Below are positions 1 to 11,800 of a stretch of 64,000 bases of DNA, one piece after another; position 1 is the stretch's first letter; each line of letters begins with the position of its first letter. Under the pieces are notes generated by a model. It ran no database searches. It was given only the letters and a program-made list of their open reading frames with translations, and had not been told where the DNA came from. The position numbers were made by a program, and so were the translations under genes. This DNA comes from Siphonodentalium dalli (Eukaryota > Mollusca > Scaphopoda > Gadilida > Siphonodentaliidae), in NCBI GenBank assembly GCA_032622095.1, contig CP136063.1, positions 24,680,987 to 24,744,986 of the forward strand. Direction: 5' to 3'.

Positions 1-73
1 CACCCCCAGCTGCATATGCATTTCACATAATACATGTGTCTGTCTGGAGTTGAATTTACAATATTGCTACAGT

Positions 74-190
74 AATGCAAAGTAATTGACCACTTAACCA
101 CAGCAGAATTATGGGTAATTTTTCAGGATTTAGTTGGAAATATGGCATGTTGCCATTTAATCTACAGTTCAATTGTAAAGTCAAGAATGG
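74..190 (+). mobile_element. Partial pogo-like MITE
   Basis: Starts with CAGTAATGC after a TA and continues through CCACAGCAGAATTATGGG, the same end as the complete copies at 26403-26562 and 45383-45537. The distal inverted repeat is missing, so this copy is truncated. Around 190-300 a short run repeats a CCGTGAAAATTCACGG-like palindrome three times. Bases 1-73 hold nothing I recognise. Confidence 0.6.
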
Positions 191-433
191 ACACACCGTG
201 AAAAATTCACGGATTGGCTGCAAATTTTTTAACGGTAAGACCGTGAAAATTCACAGTCCAACCGGTCCCCAAATTGCCGTGAAAATTGACGGTTCTGTTT
301 AAACAGTGATATAGTTCACAGGGTGTATCCGAATAAGACGGCCATCAGTGGATATTAAGACGGCCATTGAAATTTTATGGCCTTCATGTCGTGATAATAA
401 CCACATTTTGTTGTATTTACCGGTCCTTTATTA

Positions 434-1990
434 CTGGATTATGGTTGGATATGAAAGTTAGATAGACGTCATATTCTGACGTTGGATTTGCGTCAAATTA
501 TGATGTTGAAACAAACGTTGGTTGTAACAAAAATAACACATATATGTACAATTGATATTTATTCATGACAGAAACTGCATGGGTATATCCGGATAAGACC
601 GCCATCGGTGGATAAGACGACCATCGAAATTTTATTGCCTCCATGTCGTGATAATAACCACATTTTGTTGTATTTACAGGTCCTTAATTAATTACTACTA
701 ATGTGATTTCTGGTTATTGTACATTCAATGATATACATATTCTCCACGATTTGGTTACGCTGGTACATGCTATGTGATTTATTTCGGACAAAACATTAAC
801 ACATTTCAACTTATTTGATATTTTCATTTGGAGCTGCAGAATCGGTCCTTATGATATAATATAACCAAATGCCTCTATATCGCATATTGGATATAATCTT
901 GAATAACAATTAGCATTGATCCCCGAGTTGTATATGACAAATTGCCATTATTGTGTTATTTTTTTGGATAATACGGCCATCGCTTTAATTTGCAGACGGA
1001 TAGTACGGCCATCGATTAAAAGACGATTATTATCAGTTATTATAACGTAGCGCTTGCCTGTCACTTTATTGTTGTATTAAATGTCAAAGTACACATTGTG
1101 TGTGCACTAAATGCCATATTATAACATGCTGTGTTTTCTAAACGACAGAACCGACTTGTTTATCGAAGCGGATAATACGACCATCGCAATAACTTAGCAG
1201 GAAGGCTAACACGTCATCGATGATTAATTAACCAATTATTATAACGTATTGCTTGCCTGTCGCCTTATTGCTGTACTAAACGTCAGATTAAACATTGTGT
1301 ACTAAATGCCATATTATAACATGTTTGTGTCTTTAAAACGACAACACCGACTTGTTTATGCATGATCATTATCGATGGCCGTATTATCCAGCATGATTTT
1401 TCCCCCCGATGGCCGTATTATCCATAAAAATAAACACGACCATTATATTAATGCCAATGTGTCGTATTAACAACACGTTTTCGGGGATTAATGCTAATAT
1501 TATTGAAGATTATACCCAACATGTGACAAGAGACATTTGGTTATATTATTATAAACCAATTATGCAATTCCAAATGGAAATATCATCAAATAAGTTGAAA
1601 TGTGTTAATGTTTTGTCCGAAATAAATCACATAGCGTACAACAGCGTAACCAAATCATGGAGAATATATATATTATTGAATGTACAATAAACATAAATCA
1701 CTTTAGTAGTAATTAATTAATGACCTGTAAATACAACAAAAGGTGGTTATTATCACGACATGGAGGCAATAAAATTTCGATGGTCGTCTTATCCACCAAT
1801 GGCTGTCTTATCCGGATATACCCCGTGCAGTTTCTGCCATGAATAAATATCAATTGTACATATATGTGTTATTTTTGTTACAACCAACGTTAGTTTCAAC
1901 ATCATAATCTGACATAAATCCAACGTCAGAATATGACGTCTATCTAACTTTCATATCCAACCATAATCCAACGTAAATCCAACGTTTGGG
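434..1990. mobile_element. Foldback element with ~540-bp inverted arms
   Basis: The stretch 434-960 is matched by the reverse complement of about 1440-1990 at high identity. Inside, 1025-1160 and 1215-1350 are direct repeats of one another. The motif GGATAATACGGCCATCG recurs many times in both orientations, and 305-420 is a further partial copy of 560-690. There is no transposase frame. The outer end of the right arm runs straight into the 83-bp tandem array that follows, whose unit is present once at the outer end of the left arm. It looks like a non-autonomous foldback transposon in an ADGRV1 intron. Confidence 0.75.
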
Positions 1991-2421
1991 TCTAACGTAA
2001 ATCCAACGTCAGAATATGACGTCTATCTAACTTTCATATCCAACCATAATCCAACGTAAATCCAACGTTTGGGTCTAACGTAAATCCAACGTCAGAATAT
2101 GACGTCTATCTAACTTTCATATCCAACCATAATCCAACGTAAATCCAACGTTTGGGTCTAACGTAAATCCAACGTCAGAATATGACGTCTATCTAACTTT
2201 CATATCCAACCGTAATCCAACGTAAATCCAACGTTTGGGTCTAACGTAAATCAAACGTCAGAATATGACGTCTATCTAACTTTCATATCCAACCGTAATC
2301 CGACATAAATCCAACGTTTGGATCTAACGTAAATCCAACGTCAGAATATGACGTCTATCTAACTTTCATATCCAACCGTAATCCGACGTAAATCCAACGT
2401 TTGGGTCTAACGTAAATATGA
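1924..2421 (+). repeat. 83-bp tandem repeat, six copies
   Basis: The phrase CGTCAGAATATGACGTC starts at 1924, 2007, 2090, 2173, 2256 and 2339, a constant 83-bp step. Copies differ by only a few substitutions. Each unit is rich in ACGT and includes one TGACGTC half-palindrome of CRE type. The array is an expansion of the end of the foldback element at 434-1990. Confidence 0.95.
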
Positions 2422-2450
2422 CGTAAATATGACGTCATGTGCCCACTGGG

Positions 2451-4720
2451 AAGTCATCATCATTCTCCTCTCAGTATACAGCCATGTAAGTCACCATCAT
2501 TCTCCTCTCAGTATACAGCATAGTAAGTCATCATCATTCTCCTCTCAGTATACAGCCATGTAAGTCACCACCATTCTCCTCTCAGTATACAGCACAGTAA
2601 GTCATCATCATTCTCCTCTCAGTATACAACACAGTAAGTCACCATCATTCTCCTCTCAGTATACAGCCATGTAAGTCACCATCATTCTCCTCTCAGTATA
2701 CAGCATAGTAAGTCATCATCATTCTCCTCTCAGTATACAGCCATGTAAGTCATCATCATTCTCCTCTCAGTATACAGCACACTCAGTATACAGCACATTA
2801 AGTCATCATCATTCTCCTCTCAGTATACAGCACAGTATACAGCATATTAAGTCACCATCATTCTCCTTTCAGTATACAACACAGTAAGTCACCATCATTC
2901 TCCTTTCAGTATACAACACAGTAGGTCATCATCATTCTCCTTTCAGTATACAGCACAGTAAGTTATCATCATTCTCCTCTCAGTATATAGCACAGTAAGT
3001 CACCATCATTCTCCTCTCAGTATACAGCACATTAATTCATCATCATTCTCCTCTCAGTATTCAGCACAGTAAGTCACCATCATTCTCCTCTCAGTATACA
3101 GCACAGTAAGCCATCATCATTCTCCTCTCAGTATACAACACAGTAAGTTATCATCATTCTCCTCTCAGTATACAGCACAGTAAGTCATCATCATCATCAT
3201 CATCCTCTCGGTATACAACACAGTAAGTCATCATCATTCTCCTCTCAGTATACAGCACAGTAAGCCGTCATCATTCTCCTCTCAGTATACAACACAGTAA
3301 GTTATCATCATTCTCCTCTCAGTATTCAGCACAGTAAGTCATCATCATCATCATCATCCTCTCGGTATACAACACAGTAAGTCATCATCATTCTCCTCTC
3401 AGTATTCAGCACAGTAAGTCATCATTCTCCTCTCAGTATACAAAACAGTAAGTCATCATCATCATCCTCTCAGTATACAGCACAGTAAGTTATCATCTCT
3501 CACCTCTCAGTATACATCATAGTAAGTCGCCATCATTCTCCTCTCAGTATACACACACTAAGTCATCATAATTCTCCTCTCAGTATACAGCCATGTAAGT
3601 CATCATTCTCCTTTCAGTATTCAGCACAGTAAGTCACCATCATTCTCCTCTCAGTATACAGCACAGTAAGTCATCATTATTCTCCTCTCAGTATACAGCA
3701 CAGTAAGTCACCATCATTCTCCTCTCAGTATACAGCACAGTAAGCCGCCATCATTCTCCTCTCAGTATACAGCACAGTAAGCCGCCATCATTCTCCTCTC
3801 AGTATACAGCACAGTCAGTCACCATCATTCCCCTCTCAGTATTCAGCACAGTAAGTCATCATCATTCTCCTCTCAGTATACAACACAGTAAGTCACCATC
3901 ATTCTCCTCTCAGTATACAGCACAGTAAGCCGCCATCATTCTCCTCTCAGTATACAGCACAGTCAGTCACCATCATTCCCCTCTCAGTATTCAGCACAGT
4001 AAGTCATCATTATTCTCCTCTCAGTATACACACACTAAGTCATCATCATTCTCCTCTCAGTATTCAGCACAGTAAGCCGCCATCATTCTCCTCTCAGTAT
4101 ACAGCACAGTAAGTCATCATCATTCTCCTCTCAGTATACAGCACAGTAAGTCATCATCATTCTCCTCTCAGTATTCAGCACAGTAAGTCACCATCATTCT
4201 CCTCTCAGTATACAGCACAGTAAGTCATCATTATTCTCCTCTCAGTATACACACACTAAGTCATCATCATTCTCCTCTCAGTATTCAGCACAGTAAGCCG
4301 CCATCATTCTCCTCTCAGTATACAGCACAGTCAGTCACCATCATTCCCCTCTCAGTATTCAGCACAGTAAGTCATCATCATTCTCCTCTCAGTATACAGC
4401 ACAGTAAGTCACCATCATTCTCCTCTCAGTATTCAGCACAGTAAGTCACTATCATTCTCCTCTCAGTATTCAGCACAGTAAGTCATCATCATTCTCCTCT
4501 CAGTATACAGCACAGTAAGTCACCATCATTCTCCTCTCAGTATACAGCACAGTAAGTCACCATCATTCTCCTCTCAGTATTCAGCACAGTAAGTCACTAT
4601 CATTCTCCTCTCAGTATTCAGCACAGTAAGTCACCATCATTCTCCTCTCAGTATACAGCCATGTAAGTCATCATTCTCCTTTCAGTATACAACTAGTAAG
4701 TCATTCTCCTCTCGTGATCA
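2451..4720 (+). repeat. 37-bp minisatellite with splice-site-like units
   Basis: About sixty head-to-tail copies of a unit close to GTAAGTCACCATCATTCTCC followed by TCTCAGTATACAGCACA. Variants include ATTCAGCACA, ACAACACA and ATCATCATC expansions. Each unit joins a 5' splice-site consensus (ACA|GTAAGT) to a pyrimidine-rich stretch and CAG of a 3' splice site, leaving an 11-nt pseudo-exon. It lies in the intron before the exon at 5804. Identical units with no variable spacers rule out a CRISPR array. Confidence 0.95.
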
Positions 4721-4734
4721 GTAGCCATTATGGC

Positions 4735-5790
4735 TAGAGCTTACAAATTAAGACAAATTAATACATATATAATTATATACCCTCCCCACAAGAAGTGTGA
4801 GCTACAATGTAACACATGTGTTGATCCATCTGTCTGTTGTCCAGCACAAAAACTCAGCAATTGTTGGTCAGACCTCTATGAATATAAATTGCTCATGAGG
4901 ATACATTCCATTTGGGGTTATGTGACATTTCCTGTGGTTCCATTTTATAACTATTGTTTTTGTTTTTTTTATATTGAAATGTTAATTTCCTGAGCAATGG
5001 GTAATTATGTCTCCGACCCTCCAATGGAGGATTCGGGGGTAAAAAGTGGAGACCTTCGTCTGTCTGTCCTTCCATAACAAACATTTCACAACACAGCTCA
5101 AGTATCGATAGTCCAGTTTTACCTTTGGTAAGAAAGTAGACCAGCATTGTGGAAATGACCTCCACATAGTGCAGGTTTTATCTGCACTTTTTTCCAGAGT
5201 TATGGCCCTTGGAGTAATGACCCGGGGTTAAACTGAGAGATATGCCCCACTATTACTTCATTTTCTCTCTAAATAAAGCCAAGTTGAGTGTATTTGAGTG
5301 TACAGTCGGGGGGGGGGGGGGGGGGGGATTGTTAAACTATAAGAAGAAACGAGAAGCCAAAATTTCTCCAGGAAAACTTTGACTTCTCATTTTCTTCTTT
5401 AACTTTCATTTTCCTGAACCCACCTTTTGTGTATGGACCACCACGCCAACTATGGGTGGTGTCATAACATTGTTGATACCACTCGAAGTGAACACTGAAC
5501 AGGGAGGACTTTTAATCTTAAGCCCAAAACTGAAGCTTTGGGTGATATGTACAGTAACCCTGGTGCAAATACTTGCTTCTTACATAAGTAGATTATTACT
5601 TAATAGTGCGAACATGAACTTGTCGCAATAGAAAACTTATGTCATCTCAGATTTCTTTGCTTGCCATTGGAAAATTTCCCTACAATTTGAAAACAATGTT
5701 CTGGCTGGGACAATATGATGGTTTACAACCATACATAATGATTTCAGATAGTGACTGGATGGTTTTCTGAGTAACCCACAAACATACTTC
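4735..5790. other. Intronic DNA with a degenerate dispersed repeat
   Basis: No exon is supported. 4770-5260 holds phrases about CTCCCC, gagaccttcgtctgtctgtcc and bounded 'per-cent-like' repeats typical of invertebrate dispersed repeats, distantly like 7085-7500. A run of 20 G lies at 5308-5327. The remainder (5328-5790) is plain intron leading to the acceptor of the next exon. Confidence 0.4.
5308..5327 (+). repeat. Homopolymer run of 20 G
   Basis: Twenty consecutive G. Such runs are often misassembled and can form G-quadruplexes; the length should be treated as approximate. Confidence 0.9.
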
Positions 5791-5803
5791 TTTTTGTCCA
5801 CAG

Positions 5804-5867
5804 AGGTGATGATTTATTCCGAGTTCCAATGCAAATCCCGAACATGAGGAATGTAGACAGCAGTCAG
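5804..5867 (+). CDS. ADGRV1: ADGRV1 extracellular exon (residues 1-21)
   Basis: Acceptor TTTTTGTCCACAG and donor CAG|GTGAGC. The first base completes a codon from an upstream exon outside the window; 21 codons follow (GDDLFRVPMQIPNM...) and end in phase 0. The other two frames meet stops. No domain is visible in so short a piece. From its position it should belong to the region N-terminal to or inside the GAIN fold that precedes the GPS. It is the first exon I can support, so the preceding exon lies before base 1 or was missed. Confidence 0.75.
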
Positions 5868-8800
5868 GTGAGCATATCTGTTTTTTGATTTACACTCCCA
5901 CATGCATTCGCGATGTTGAACATGAATGCAAGACGTTGGTTGGTCGAATTTACATCACATGATGTCGCATGCTGACCTCTACTTGCTTCCATTTTTGTGT
6001 TGACTCAACTTGCAATGCGCTATGAAAATAATGTTGGAAATGGGCGCTAAATGTTCCTTTAATTTGCCAGTTGAGTGCAAATATAAGTAATGGATGTTGA
6101 TTTTGTTGTATTCCATAGAGTATGGATGCAAGTTGGTCTGACATTTTTATATGTCGATTGCTTTTGCGTTCCACGCAAAACTTCAGACCAACTTGCGTCC
6201 ATACTCTATGGAACACAAGCAAATCAACATCCATTTCTTAATTATTATACACTTGTTCCTAGATATACAGTGTTCTTGCTGTTCCATATTTACAAATCAG
6301 TATGAAATGCGTGTTCCTTATGCATCCTGCTGACATCACATGACGTAAATGACCTTCCACTAAACCATGAAACCTGAACTATCAAATAAAAGCATCACTA
6401 CACATGACAAAACAAGCCCTGTATGTGCCTGAATAAACCTTGTAGGCGTGTAAAGTACAACACATGTCAATACAGCATTTGTGCCATCGCGATATAACTC
6501 GAGATTACAAAGTTCTATCCTTCCGATATAGCACTCTTGTCATATCGGCAAACCCACTTGTATCGTTCTGTATATATAATTCCCTAAGACAAACCAATTT
6601 CAAGGTAGCTCAATTAAGGGCATACATGTATGTAGTATATAGAGTCGCTTACAGAAACTAACTTTATTCAGAACTTGGACATACATCTGGCAGACCGATG
6701 ATTTGAGCATGACCTCATGTACTAATATCAACTTAACAGAAGTATATTCAATTCGCATAGCTGGCTTGATAACTAGTCTATGTCATGAAATAGGTGATCA
6801 GAAAATTATGCATCAAGTAATATCATTCCAGACGAGCTTTCAGTATTATTATGAATTTGTTTTTCTTTCAGTGTTTTGACTTTCATGTTATTGAGTATAC
6901 CAGTGAACAGTGGTTTTCAAAATCATCAGAGCCTGAGTTACTGGGGAGCAAGGTAAGAAACTGTGCACATGTTTATTACATGATAAAAACTCGTACCCAG
7001 GCCGTCTGCATAATAAATTATAAACTAAGATGAAGTGCAGTAATGTCAGTAAATACAGGTTCACTTACTGTTGGTTGGATAGTTAATTATATCCCCTGTA
7101 ACAAAGTTATAAGTGGTATATTGGAGTCATCTTGTCCATCGTAGCGTTCTTAGCGTCCATCTGTGGACGCAAATTTGTCCGAGCTTGTATTCCTACATTT
7201 TTTTCAGTCAATATCTGTAAAACTTGGTACCATTTAGTACCATGGGAATCTGTGCACATGCGATGTCCTTCCTGACATTTTTAAGTGGAATTATCCCGTT
7301 TCAATTTTTTCACAACATGCAGAATTTTGTCCGAGTTGGTATTCCTACATTTTCTGCTCTATGTCTTGGGAACCTGTGCATCTGAGATTATGAGATCTGT
7401 CGAACTTTTTTATTGGAGTTACATGTATCCTCCTTTTTCTACTTAGAAATATTTTTGCAACATACATAATTTTGTCCGAGCTTTTATCCCAAATATTGTT
7501 AATATGGCTACACTTATTGTTGCCCAATTGCACTGCGAGGATAACCTTAGTCCTTATAATTTGGACAGTCCTACTTCTAGTTTCTTTTTGGATACCTAAA
7601 CTATCGAGTTTATTCAGTTTTCAAGAAAAATCCACACTGTCAAATATTGACTTGCTAAACAGTCAGTTCTATGCTTTATAGATTTTACATAGCCATAATT
7701 GAAATATCAAACATTCAATCCTCTTGTGGGGGAAAACTTGCTTCCAGGATTTAAAGAAATTTTCTTGCTAATTAATGATGCAGAAATGGATTCATTGAAG
7801 TCTAAAAGTGCTGACAGATGCCGTCACGAGCATTGGGTCATCTCCAATTTCTGTAACGACACAAATAACATCAAGGTTGTTGTTGCAGATTTACATGTTG
7901 TTTCGGACTGCAATTTTTATTTGTATTATTATTTAATTGTGCTAACAATGTAGGGCGAGGAATTTTCATTTAAGAATGCCTCGAGCCATTATAACCTCTG
8001 TTATCATCATAAAGGATGGAAACTGCCAAATAAATGCACCACACACGACACTGCATTACACCCCCCTAATCTTGTGTCTGACACTTCACCGACTGATGCT
8101 CATAACGCACGCATTGTCTAACCTCAATAATTTTTACTTTTAAGCAATGTCTGAGTCTCAATAAATTTTTTCTTTTAAGCAATGTCTAAGCCTCAATAAG
8201 TTTTTCTTTTAAGCAATGCCTAAGCGTCAATAATTTTTACTTTTAAAGGATTGCTATCCTGGTGAATACAAAAAAAACACTATCGGAAAGCCACCCCTAT
8301 TATGAACACAATGATTCAAGTCCCATAACTATCGCATAATAAATAAGCCGAGAAATAAATAATACTTCCACCGGTTGTCGGCTATCTCCGTAGCAAATCC
8401 TCATATGACGTCATATGAGTAGACTAATTAATAACACTGAATCGGAGTCGAGTTAATTGTATCTACCTATAAGTTGTATGGTCGTCGGAGGGTTAGACCC
8501 AGAAGAAATTGGTAAAGAAGCGGTTTTGGTGTCATTCCACGTGGGAAAATCTTGTGTATAACATATCTAAAATCCGCTTTGGGGAAAATCCAGGATCCAA
8601 GATGGCGTCCAACATGGTCGCCGTTAGTCAAAAGAGACTCTGACTGAGATTAATTTGATAATAGTGAGAAAAATGTAGCCATATGTATACAAATGCATAC
8701 ATTTTTGCAAAGGTAAAATATTATGCCACCTGTTGATGGCAAAAATTGAACCCTTCGTCCCAGATGGCCACCAAAATGGCGGCCTAAACTCGATAATTTG

Positions 8801-11800
8801 AAGTTTTTGCCTAATATCTTAAAGATCAGTTCCTGTTGTTTGATAATGGTTCAGACTGGCGACTTTTCTTAGTCTTAATCATGTTAATTCGGCATTGGAG
8901 CAATGAAAGATACCACAAATGGAGTCCCAGACACTTCCACACCCTCAAAAATTCGATTTTACAGAACGCGGTATAAAATTTCACAAAAATCGCCATTGGG
9001 ATTCCAGTCATATATCAACAAGAAATGGACAGAACTGTACAATATAAGTTGAGCATACCATTATCTATGATTGTAATTCAATTGAGTATTTGTCACTAAA
9101 AACAAGCATTCTGATTGGCCGAGAGTGGCTAACTTTCGTTTTCGATTCACCGACATCGGCCGCTTCAGCGTGCATCAAATCTGAATGTAGCATGGTCAAA
9201 TTTCATCGGCGCAGAACGAGTAGCGAAACGAGCACACCCGCGCGTTGTTGTCTATAGATACCGTTCATAGGCCGCTTCAGCGTGCATCAAATCTGAATGT
9301 GACACGGTACAATTTCATCGGCGCCGGACGGAGTAGCGAAACGAGCAAATCAGCCCTGGAGGAAATGGTTACGGAGCAGTGTTCCGAGTAACGCAATGAA
9401 CAAACCCAATGATTTGTGCACGGTGACAACGGCGAAATGAAAGTCTCGATTCGTGTCATGAAAATGACTAAATGATACTTTTTATACAGTTTGTTTCGCA
9501 AATTCCTTGCTAGATTGAATTACAATGGAGATAAACGTACCCTGTTTCGTTGTACATTCTGGGATCCGAGCATGAAAACAGTTTGTGAACTCGCCGGCAA
9601 ACCGGCTCGTTCACAAACTGTTTTCATGCTCGAATCCCAGAATGTACAACTCAACAGGGTATGTTTATCTCCTAAATATTCCAATTCAATGAAATCCAAA
9701 TTGGCGCTTTGTCTCAAAATGGGGGTCAAAATATGGAAAATGGCAGATATTGCCCAGGGTGTCATTCAATCGATTATAAGTAGTGGTTGGTGAATAAAAT
9801 TGACTAATACATATAAATGTATACCTCTGTATGATGCCATTATGCTAGCTCTATGGAAAAACTTTAAAATCCGTACCCAAAATGGCCACCCGATGTGAAA
9901 AATACTATTTTATATCACTTCTTTTTATCACTTATTGCTCTCTGAACTGGGGTACAATGGGTATACTCTTTCAGTGGTCGTGTCAACTGATCATTCCAGC
10001 AATGACATGTGTAATCGTTTAGATCATAGTTTACTCCGTTCCTTCACTAATTAGTCCCAACGATTGCGGTATGAAATTTAACCAAAATCGGCTTTGGGGT
10101 TGTGGTCACATTTGATATTTAGGGATGAGCAGATCTTGTCTACAAAATAATTGAGCGTTTCTTTTATTTGTGAACATTCTCAAATGGACCAAAAGAAATA
10201 ATAAATTTTAGCTAATATTGCTTTCAAAACGAAAATGGTAGACTCTGCCCAGCTTGTCATATAATGGAAGTTGTGACTTGAGGATGCAGTTGATAGTTGG
10301 CTAATATATGTGCCCTATATACAACAAAACTAATATTTATAATAATGGAGACTTTGTTTATTTTCAATCTTTTGGTAGCTTCCCGCGGGTTGGCAAATAT
10401 TAACCATTCAGGGTCGGCCATCATTTTGTACACTTACGGTACACAGTGTCAATATTTCTACTTATAACGACTATTCGGAACGTTTCCATCAAATATTTGG
10501 GCATCGGTGGTCTAGTCCAGAAGCAGTGATGGCGAAGCTGGAAAGTGGAAAGGACACGAAGGAAGAGCGAATAATCTTGGGTTTACTTAATGGGTTGGCA
10601 AGTTGGTTATCGGAGCTAGGTAGTTTCGAAGTAAAATTATTTTCTTCAATATCAAGAGGAAAAATAAAAATTCTGCACATACATTGTATACCCATCACCC
10701 TCAATGTGACAATTCCGTGTCATGTGACTGAGGGTATATACATGTGGATAGAAACATTCTAGAAGATATATATACGCATCGATATCTACAACACATTGAG
10801 TGAATTTCATCACTGATATGTAGACACAATGCACGCCACGGCTGGATCTGAACTCATTGAGTATTCCGGTCGATTTTAGCCTATTATTTATGTTATGGGT
10901 AATTGTCTCCATATGTCCAGAATATTTATCCCATTGCCAACAATAAATTATACTTTAAAAAACGTCATCATTGGCAACTAACCTCAACAATGACTATAAC
11001 ATTTGTTGTAGTTTTGGCGCTTTTAGGCATCTGTTATTCTTCCAAGGATGTGTTCACTTTACTTAGTTTGATGTACATGTAGCTTGAATGTCCTGAGATA
11101 ATACGCCGTTGTTACAAGCTCTATCTGATTCCCAGTTCTGTTGTAAAAAGGCGGATATGGAGACATGTATTTGCATCAATGATATATATTGGCACCATCG
11201 ACCCAACTGCAAAATTTAGACTATTCACTGTACTTCGGTGTAGACATTTTCATTGGATAAAAATGTCACATGCATAAGGTGACCAACAACATGTGAACAA
11301 TGGACACGTTCTTTTCCGGATGCTAGACAATCAAACTGCCACATCCATGCTGATTAGAGCACGAATTATTGAAACAAAAACTATCTCCTGCAGACACCGT
11401 ACTCTAAACCTACACCCAACATCATTTCCTATGAACTTTTACTGTTTGTAAAGACGGTTTCGAGTTTTTAAAATCACGCTTGTACAAGAAGACCTACACA
11501 GACTGATTTGATGTGTAAACAATGTACGTCCCGGGATAGTTTCCTCATACATGTATGTATTTGGTACAAGTATTTTCTAGGACATAAGACATCACCATTC
11601 ACCGGAGAGTTGATATCTGAGAAGAGCTAAGAGTAAAACCACTTCTAGTACATGTTGAAATGGGGAATCCATGTGCTACATTTAGTTTCAGCTAGCACTA
11701 ACAATGATGTTGAAAAATGTGCGTTCACAATCCGTTTAGCGGAAATTTATAGTCATTATGTTTTACTTTCTATCGAAACCGTCCAACTAAAGAGTTATTT

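Larger units (their letters stand above)
8455..10495 (+). repeat. Left arm of a giant inverted repeat
   Basis: Pairs with 12306-13795 in reverse order: for example 8990-9070 (ATTCCAGTCATATATCAACA...) matches the complement of 13145-13225, and 10320-10492 matches the complement of 12306-12490. Short frames seen here are echoed on the other strand of the right arm, as expected for a palindrome and not for genes. The arm is interrupted by the insertion at 9071-9675. Confidence 0.85.

Noticed and set aside
2451-4720. Could be a CRISPR array
   Set aside because: Units are contiguous and near-identical with no variable spacers, and the genome is animal.
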